Positions 33,661-38,767 of a stretch of DNA of 38,767 nt are shown piece by piece. Location: the NCBI GenBank assembly GCA_019359545.1, contig JAHHHB010000066.1:1-38767 (forward strand), read 5' to 3'. Source of the stretch: Desmonostoc geniculatum HA4340-LM1 (GTDB taxonomy: Bacteria > Cyanobacteriota > Cyanobacteriia > Cyanobacteriales > Nostocaceae). Every line of letters starts with the position of its first letter. Position 1 is the stretch's first letter. A program made the position numbers and the translations under genes. Below the pieces are notes generated by a model. That model made no database searches. It was not told the origin of the DNA and worked only from the letters and a program-made list of their open reading frames with translations.

Positions 33661-34827
33661 ATGAAGCTGGCAGCAAGAGTAAGTCAGGTAACACCTTCAT
33701 TAACCTTAGCGATCGCAGCCAAGGCTAAGGCATTGAAGGCAGAGGGAATAGATGTTTGTAGTTTTAGCGCTGGAGAACCAGATTTTGATACCCCAGCGCA
33801 TATCAAAGCCGCAGCAGCAAAAGCTTTGGATGAAGGCAAAACCAAATACGGTGTAGCAGCCGGAGAACCAAAGTTAAGGGAAGCGATCGCCCGTAAGCTT
33901 AAAACTGATAACGGTCTTGATTATAAGTCAGAGAATGTCATCGTCACCAATGGCGGTAAGCATTCTCTGTACAATTTGATAGTGGCATTGATCGATCCAG
34001 GTGATGAGGTCATCATCCCTGCACCCTACTGGCTAAGTTATCCTGAAATGGTGACCTTGGTCGGTGGAGTTTCAGTGATTGTCCCCACAGATGCAACCAC
34101 GGGCTATAAAATTACTCCCGACCAACTCCGTAAAGCCATCACACCCAAGACAAAGTTATTTATCCTCAACTCCCCATCCAATCCCACGGGGATGGTTTAC
34201 ACGCCAGATGAAATTAAAGCATTGGCAGAGGTAATAGTTGATGCAGATATCTTAGTCGTTTCTGATGAGATTTACGAAAAGATTCTCTACGACGGTGCAG
34301 AACACATCAGCATCGGTTCTCTAGGGAAGGAAATTTTTGACCGGACTTTAATCAGTAATGGGTTTGCCAAGGCTTACTCCATGACTGGGTGGAGACTTGG
34401 CTATTTAGCAGGGCCAGTGGAAATTATTAAAGCCGCCAGTACCATCCAAGGACATAGTACATCTAACGTGTGTACCTTTGCTCAATATGGAGCGATCGCA
34501 GCTTTGGAAAGTCCCCAAGACTGTGTAGAAGAAATGCGTCAAGCCTTCGCCAAACGCCGACAGGTAATGTTAGACAGACTCAACGCCATTCCTGGACTGA
34601 GTACCGCTAAACCAGATGGCGCTTTTTATCTCTTCCCCGACATCAGCAAAACCGGTCTGAAATCCTTGGAATTTTGCGACGCCTTACTAGAAGAACATCA
34701 AGTTGCAGTCATTCCTGGAATTGCCTTTGGCGCTGATGACAACATTCGCCTTTCCTACGCCACCGATTTGGCGACCATTGAAAAGGGCATGGATAGGTTA
34801 GAGAAATTTGTCAAGTCGCGTATTTAG
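33661..34827 (+). CDS. Class I/II pyridoxal-phosphate aminotransferase (aspartate aminotransferase-like)
   Basis: This 388-aa cytosolic PLP enzyme is of fold type I. It reads FSAGEPDFDTP (~35), VTNGGKHSLYNL, the substrate-loop SPSNPTGMVY, SDEIYEKI and the Schiff-base lysine in SNGFAKAYSMTGWRLGYLAG (~235). These match cyanobacterial and thermophile AspC-type enzymes that interconvert aspartate and oxaloacetate, or have broad range, some also handling prephenate. An ATG start at 33661 fits the family. The gene is followed by a terminator, so it is monocistronic. A terminal R-x-I helix is present and the length is full. Confidence 0.93.
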   Translation: MKLAARVSQVTPSLTLAIAAKAKALKAEGIDVCSFSAGEPDFDTPAHIKAAAAKALDEGKTKYGVAAGEPKLREAIARKLKTDNGLDYKSENVIVTNGGKHSLYNLIVALIDPGDEVIIPAPYWLSYPEMVTLVGGVSVIVPTDATTGYKITPDQLRKAITPKTKLFILNSPSNPTGMVYTPDEIKALAEVIVDADILVVSDEIYEKILYDGAEHISIGSLGKEIFDRTLISNGFAKAYSMTGWRLGYLAGPVEIIKAASTIQGHSTSNVCTFAQYGAIAALESPQDCVEEMRQAFAKRRQVMLDRLNAIPGLSTAKPDGAFYLFPDISKTGLKSLEFCDALLEEHQVAVIPGIAFGADDNIRLSYATDLATIEKGMDRLEKFVKSRI

Positions 34828-34857
34828 TCATTTGTAATTTGATTTAGAAATAACAAT

Positions 34858-34884
34858 GCCCTCTCTAACAGGAGGGCTTTTTTT
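34858..34884 (+). terminator. Rho-independent terminator of the aminotransferase gene
   Basis: GCCCTC (34858-34863) and GAGGGC (34872-34877) form the stem. Seven T follow. It lies 31 bp after the stop codon at 34827. Confidence 0.88.
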
Positions 34885-35128
34885 AATAAACTCTTCTCAA
34901 TTCTTACTCTCTGCGCGGCAGTCGCTCATGGGGGAAACCACGCCACTTGCTCATGGGGGAAACCCCTAAGACCGCAGTGGCTCCCCAAGACCGCGCTGCC
35001 TTGCCTCTGCGTGAGACTAATTCATATTTCTACTCAGCAACGCCTCAAATTCGTCCAACACAAGACTAATCTCATCTCCGGGTAATCCCTTACAATAAGA
35101 GTTAAATAAATCTACCCACGTACTTATA
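34885..35128. other. Intergenic stretch with duplicated GCTCATGGGGGAAACC words
   Basis: Two copies of GCTCATGGGGGAAACC near 34925 and 34950 and two CAAGACCGC words make up dispersed-repeat DNA typical of Nostocales. No gene is seen; open readings here continue only out of frame from the permease gene. Confidence 0.6.
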
Positions 35129-36145
35129 TCAGAATTTATTAAACCCAGCAGAACGACGATAAAGTAACCAGATAAAAAGCGGTGAACCCAGCAAAGCGGT
35201 GACGGAACCAACTGGTAGTTCTACTGCTCCTAATCTAGAAAGTAAATCTGCAAAGGTAAGTAACCATGCACCTGCAAGGGCGGAAAGTGGCAAAACAAAG
35301 CGGTGATCTGTACCAACGAGTAGCCGGACACCGTGGGGGACAACAAGACCGACAAATCCAATTAAGCCGCTGATGCTGACTGCACCTGCGGCTAATAATG
35401 TGGCCACACCAACAATTAATAGGCGCGATCGCGTTAACGAAAGTCCCAAACCCACAGCCAAATCATCACCCAAAGCCAACACGTTCACCGATCGCGCCAG
35501 CAAGCATCCCCCCACCAATGCAACGATGATGTAAGGGCTAGCAGTGGAAATTTCTTGCCAACCCCGTCCATTGAGGCTACCAACTAACCAACTCAGCGCA
35601 ATTTGAATTTGACCGTCTTCAGCTAAAAGTAGCAATGTACTTTGCACAGCACCAAATAAAGAACTGATCGCCACCCCGCCTAAAATCAACCGCTCAACTG
35701 AAATTCCCGACCCCGCACGACCGAGTAAAATGACGATCGCTGAAGTTAAGATTGCACCTATCCACGCGGCGAGAGGAATGGCGATGGGGAATATTTGCCA
35801 CACAATCATGAAAATTACAATTAATCCTGCACCCGCAGAAATGCCGAGAATAAAAGGATCTGCAAGACTATTGCGTAACATACCTTGCAGCAACGCTCCT
35901 GACATACCCAAAGCCGCGCCCACGATGACAGCCGCACAAATGCGGGGGAGACGCAAATCCCAGAGAATTGTCTGTTTAACCGGATCGCCTTCCCGAAGAA
36001 TGGCTTGCCATAACTCAGACATACTCAAAGGTACTGCTCCTTGGGAAAGCGATAGCGCTAGCGTTACCACCAGTCCTACACCAAAGATTAAAATAGCCCA
36101 GAGTACGCGGTATTCACTGAAAATTGTCTGAAATAGTCTTTTCAT
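35129..36145 (-). CDS. FecCD-family iron-siderophore/cobalamin ABC transporter permease
   Basis: This 338-aa inner-membrane permease has the family signature. LWDLRLPRICAAVIVGAALG (~62-81) starts with the conserved [RK]-L-P-R, SGALLQGMLRNSLADPFILG follows, and near the C-terminus come GLIGFVGLVVPHGVRLLVG and LPVGSVTALLGSPLFIWLLY. About ten hydrophobic helices are expected and visible. It would take substrate from a periplasmic binding protein; its ATPase and binding protein are not in the window, so it is an orphan here. The TonB receptor at 28343 is a possible upstream step. The start ATG at 36143-36145 is followed by a Lys/Arg-containing start of helix 1. Confidence 0.92.
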   Translation of the reverse strand: MKRLFQTIFSEYRVLWAILIFGVGLVVTLALSLSQGAVPLSMSELWQAILREGDPVKQTILWDLRLPRICAAVIVGAALGMSGALLQGMLRNSLADPFILGISAGAGLIVIFMIVWQIFPIAIPLAAWIGAILTSAIVILLGRAGSGISVERLILGGVAISSLFGAVQSTLLLLAEDGQIQIALSWLVGSLNGRGWQEISTASPYIIVALVGGCLLARSVNVLALGDDLAVGLGLSLTRSRLLIVGVATLLAAGAVSISGLIGFVGLVVPHGVRLLVGTDHRFVLPLSALAGAWLLTFADLLSRLGAVELPVGSVTALLGSPLFIWLLYRRSAGFNKF

Positions 36146-36303
36146 TAATTGAGGGGGAGTGGGGAATGGGGAGTGGGGAGATGAGGTGATAAGCAGATGG
36201 GGAGATGAGGGAGATGGTGAGAATAACTCCCTCGGAGCTAAAAATTAAATACAAAAAGCGGTTATTTGACCCATTAATAACTTGATGGGCATTTTGATCA
36301 CAA
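36146..36303. repeat. Short tandem repeats upstream of the permease gene
   Basis: GGGGAGTGGGGAATGGGGAG and GGGGAGATGAGG copies occupy 36152-36220. Beyond them is AT-rich DNA without a gene. The repeat separates the permease start from the IS4 relic. Confidence 0.8.
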
Positions 36304-36816
36304 GTGCTGGATACTGATAAAACTTGTAATAATGCTGTGAGTAAAATAATTGCACATTTAGCTGGTGAAGAAGTAGAAGTCCCTTCAACAGATACGAGTG
36401 CTTACTGCCAAGCTAGGGCAAGGCTTCCAGAAAAGTTATTAGAAAAACTTGATACGTAAAGAAATTCATGTGTATTTACTGGCTTATAATTTACTTCGGA
36501 GCTTAATGTGGTCGGCTGGGACTACTTACAATACTCCTCCAAATCGTTTATCGCTTCAAGGTACTCGACATCATTTACTAAGTTTTATTCCTAAATTAGA
36601 AACTGCTCACTCTCAAAAACGCATCCGACTTGATCGTAGTTTGCTGAAAATTATTGTTCACAAGGTTGTCCCCGACCGTCCTGGACGCAGCGAACCACGA
36701 GTCACTAAACGTCGCCCCAAAGCTTACCCCAGATTGACCAAGCCCAGATATGAATTACGTCATCAATTGCAAACTGCTTAATTGATAAGGCTTTCCGCTT
36801 TTCTTAGTGCCATTCG
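36304..36816 (+). mobile_element. IS4-family transposase relic with internal deletion
   Basis: The N-terminal part (VLDTDKTCNNAVSKIIAHLA, then QARARLPEKLLEKL) runs to a stop at about 36458. In the next frame the C-terminal part follows at once (RKEIHVYLLAYNLLRSLMW to VTKRRPKAYPRLTKPR) up to 36781. The whole DDE core between them is gone. CTTTTCTTAGTGCCATTCG at 36798-36816 is the terminal repeat shared with 25528-25546; the left end is missing. Not mobile. The missing middle happens to be the part that survives in the hydrolase chimera, from a different copy. Confidence 0.85.
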
Positions 36817-36945
36817 TACCAGGAACTTCAAGATTTAATTTATCCGTCGGTTGGATTAGGATTACTCTCAGTTTAGTAAAGTTGCATCTCCAGAACTAGC
36901 AGGTGCTTCCAGATAATTTCACTAAAATAGCGATCGCACTTTTTT

Positions 36946-37270
36946 ATGAAACTCTTTTACACAGAAAGATCTCAATACGCCCGCATAGTTAGGGTTGCAA
37001 TCATTGAGCTAAATTTAAGCGATCGCGTGGAACTGCAAAAAGTTACGGTGCGCGATCGCAATAGCGAATTACTCAATTACAATCCGACGGGTAAAGTGCC
37101 AACCCTGGCGACTGATGACGGATTCATCTTGAGTGAAACGCGGATCATCGTTAGTTATCTCAATCGGTTAAATCCTGAAATCAAAATTGTTGCTGATGAT
37201 TCTGACGGATTTTCGCAGCAGCTTGAAGGCATCACAACTGCATTTATCGATGGTATTAGTATTTGGGCAA
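36946..37270 (+). pseudogene. Glutathione S-transferase N-terminal fragment
   Basis: The thioredoxin-like half is readable: MKLFYTERSQYARIVRVAI, then NPTGKVPTLATDDG (cis-Pro loop) and SETRIIVSYLNRL. The C-terminal helical domain breaks off after ~105 residues (ITTAFIDGISIWA) and the frame ends a few codons on. GSTs are ~200 residues, so about half is lost. The join to the next fragment lies near 37262. Confidence 0.78.
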
Positions 37271-37454
37271 GGGAGCGAATATGGTGATGGTTGGCGATCG
37301 CCAGCACGACATGATTGGAGCCAAACGCAATCATCTTGCTGCAATTGGTGTCACTTACGGTTATGGAACTGAGGAAGAATTAAAGACTCACGGTGCTGAC
37401 TTGATAGCTCATTGTCCAGAAGATATTCCACGACTTGTAATTCCTAATTTGTAA
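37263..37454 (+). pseudogene. HAD-superfamily phosphatase C-terminal fragment
   Basis: It reads MVMVGDRQHDMIGAKRNHLA, then IGVTYGYGTEEELKTHGAD and LIAHCPEDIPRLV. GDRxxDxxGAKxN is HAD motif IV of phosphoglycolate-phosphatase-like enzymes. The catalytic N-terminal DxD and the cap domain are missing. It starts inside the end of the GST piece in another frame, so a deletion joined them. Inactive. Confidence 0.78.
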
Positions 37455-37470
37455 TTTATCACTCAAAATA

Positions 37471-37881
37471 ATGCCGCCATCTTTAACGTTTCTCCATAGC
37501 TTACTTTTGTTCAGTACTGCTTTTTTTGCAGGGGGACTGAATGCTGTAGCAGGTGGTGGGAGTTTTATTACTTTTCCAGCACTCATATTTACGGGTGTGC
37601 CACCCATCCCAGCTAATGCCACAAATAATACTGCTATTTGGGTAGCATCTTTAGCCAGTGCAGGAGCCTATCGTAAAGATTTAGGCATCAAACGAGAAGT
37701 TTTCTTGCTTTTATGTGGCATCAGTTTCATTGGTGGAATCATTGGCTCTGTGGCTTTATTGTATACATCGTCAGATGTGTTCAAAAAGCTAATTCCCTAT
37801 TTATTACTACTAGCAACATTAGTATTCACCTTTGGCGATTCCGTAAGAGGTTGGTTGCAACTTCAAAGTCAGATTATTTGA
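37471..37881 (+). pseudogene. TauE/SafE-family transporter N-terminal fragment
   Basis: The product begins with a hydrophobic helix and the family signature GGLNAVAGGGSFITFPAL (~21-38), then GVPPIPANATNNTAIWV. Two or three more helices follow until the frame ends with RGWLQLQSQII at 136 residues. Members have ~250 residues, so about half is gone. Its ATG is 17 bp after the HAD fragment's stop. Likely non-functional. Confidence 0.8.
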
Positions 37882-38060
37882 CACAACGTGGAGGAACTTT
37901 TCTATTTGATTCTCAAGGAAAATTAATTTACGAACATCGCGATCGCGGTATTCTTAGTTTTGCCGAAAATATGAGCAATCCCTTATTGTCTGCGGCGATG
38001 AATAAATGTACTAGAACCACAAGCTGGTTCAAAGAAGTTAATGCAGAGATCAGTTCTTAG
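37866..38060 (+). pseudogene. AhpC/TSA (peroxiredoxin-like) C-terminal fragment
   Basis: In another frame than the TauE piece it reads YLTQRGGTFLFDSQGKLIY, then EHRDRGILSFAENMSNPLL. This resembles the C-terminal strand and helix of peroxiredoxin-like proteins that carry a GGTFLFD and a Y.HRD.GIL.F motif. The peroxidatic Cys half is missing. It ends at 38060 in front of a terminator hairpin. A further short tail follows the family match. Confidence 0.62.
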
Positions 38061-38063
38061 AGG

Positions 38064-38093
38064 AAAAGGCGATCGCAACCTCGATCGCCTTTT
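38064..38093. terminator. HIP1-based terminator hairpin
   Basis: AAAAGGCGATCG (38064-38075) and CGATCGCCTTTT (38082-38093) are perfect 12-bp arms around CAACCT, followed by a T tract. It lies between the fragment cluster and the convergent hisC-type gene, and can end either transcript. Confidence 0.85.
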
Positions 38094-38136
38094 TGTTTGA
38101 GTCAAGCGATGTCTACGACGGGCTGCACCTACGCAC

Positions 38137-38650
38137 TTATACAGTTTCTAACAAATAAATCAGTGCCTCCACTAAAGCCTGATTTTGTTCATCAGTCCCA
38201 ACAGTGATGCGTAATTTATCCTCTAGTCCTGGCTGCTTGAAGTAGCGGATTAAAATTCCCTGTTCTTTGAGTTTTTGATAAAGATATTCGGCATTTCCTG
38301 TTGGAGGTTGTGTCAGCAAAAAGTTAGTTTGGGAATCCCAAATCCGAAAACCTAATTGTTTCAAGTCTGTTGCTAACTGATTCCGCGATGCTTTAATTTT
38401 TGCCACACAAGTATTTTTATAAGCTTGGTCAGTAATTGCAGCAGTACCAATTGCACAGGCGATCGCATCAATGTTATAGCTATCTTTGACTTTAAACAAT
38501 CCATGCAACAGCTTGGGATTCGCCACTCCAAATCCCAGTCGTAACCCTGCTAAGGAATAGCCTTTAGAAAGTGTCCGAATCACGATCGCATTTTCATATT
38601 CCTTTACCAAAGCCAATGCATTTTCTTCGCTAAAATCTACATAGGGTTTG
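38137..38650 (-). pseudogene. hisC: Histidinol-phosphate aminotransferase C-terminal part, N-terminus missing
   Basis: From ~38650 the frame gives YVDFSEENALALVKEYENAI, the PLP lysine in IRTLSKGYSLAGLRLGFG, DSYNIDAIACAIG and a full HisC-type C-terminus ending LIYLLETV. Upstream of YVDF the expected DEA turns into CKP and the match ends, with different AT-rich DNA from about 38651. About half the protein (the first ~180 residues) is therefore absent in this window. Either something was inserted here or a deletion removed it. A separate intact copy may exist elsewhere, since histidine synthesis needs one. Confidence 0.85.
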
Positions 38651-38767
38651 CAGAATAAACGAAAAACCTAGATAAATCAAGAGATTCGGGAGGATAAAAG
38701 AGAATAAAGTGCAAGTAAAAAGGATAAAATAGGTAGAAACCCTTGTACCGAGTTGCGTTGAGATGTA
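38651..38767. other. Unrelated AT-rich DNA at the break in the hisC-like gene
   Basis: The last 117 bp do not continue the aminotransferase in any frame I could follow. They could be the end of an insertion sequence lying beyond the window. No inverted repeat can be shown with one end only. Confidence 0.4.

Noticed and set aside
33368..33700. Leu/Pro-rich minus-strand reading
   Set aside because: It is the complement of the G-rich tandem repeat, giving PLPPLPPL-like sequence, overlapping two real genes.

Overview
The window looks like chromosome of a filamentous, probably heterocyst-type (Nostocales) cyanobacterium. The reasons are AT-rich DNA sprinkled with the HIP1 octamer GCGATCGC, heptamer-type short tandem repeats between genes, an RRM RNA-binding protein gene next to rpsU, a CRISPR-associated Tn7-like element of the cyanobacterial V-K kind, and cyanobacterial protein types throughout (zinc-ribbon Ser/Thr kinase with TPRs, AAA_35 ATPase, IS4 and TnpB remnants). 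The density of broken genes in the right third suggests a genome undergoing decay. Species cannot be fixed from the sequence.

Region 1 (200-15521, all minus strand) is an 11-gene signalling island. In transcription order it holds three related small P-loop GTPases, an 864-aa membrane protein with a duplicated C-terminal module, a membrane protein with an FHA-like tail, a membrane-anchored vWA protein, a 127-aa protein, a cytosolic vWA protein, a zinc-ribbon/FHA adaptor, a pseudokinase-PP2C phosphatase fusion and a zinc-ribbon Ser/Thr kinase with TPRs. The gene set allows a closed phospho-switch: the kinase and phosphatase set threonine phosphorylation, FHA modules read it, and the vWA proteins and GTPases act as assembly or effector parts. 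It resembles in logic the GTPase/vWA-centred conflict or stress systems described by comparative genomics, but no effector is obvious.

Region 2 (15758-18590) holds an LpxB-like glycosyltransferase gene carrying an in-frame short tandem repeat, then the main find: a complete-ended 1308-bp miniature type V-K CRISPR-associated transposon (17203-18510). It has matching terminal inverted repeats, a perfect 5-bp target duplication (AAAGT), several TnsB-type end repeats, the first ~45 codons of tnsB, a three-repeat CRISPR array and a delocalised short repeat. The 17-nt spacer behind that repeat matches the neighbouring tRNA-Arg(CCG) gene. The match has a GTG (GTN) PAM and lies 58-63 bp from the insertion point, as expected for Cas12k-guided homing. 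No cas12k, tnsC, tniQ or tracrRNA is seen, so the element looks non-autonomous.

Region 3 (18637-24401) is mostly ordinary: an M23 peptidase, an aldo/keto reductase, rpsU and the RRM gene with an intervening terminator, a TPR-like gene remnant, a 55-codon ORF and a radical-SAM activase-like gene.

Region 4 (24476-38767) mixes intact genes with debris. Intact genes are two VOC-fold proteins, a TonB-dependent receptor, an AAA_35 ATPase with an altered Walker B, a methyltransferase, a class I aminotransferase and a FecCD permease. Debris includes an IS4-hydrolase chimera, an internally deleted acetolactate decarboxylase, truncated FAD oxidoreductase and UbiA genes, a TnpB tail, and a run of fragments (IS4, GST, HAD, TauE, peroxiredoxin-like) between 36.3 and 38.1 kb. 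A hisC-type aminotransferase gene is cut off near the right edge.
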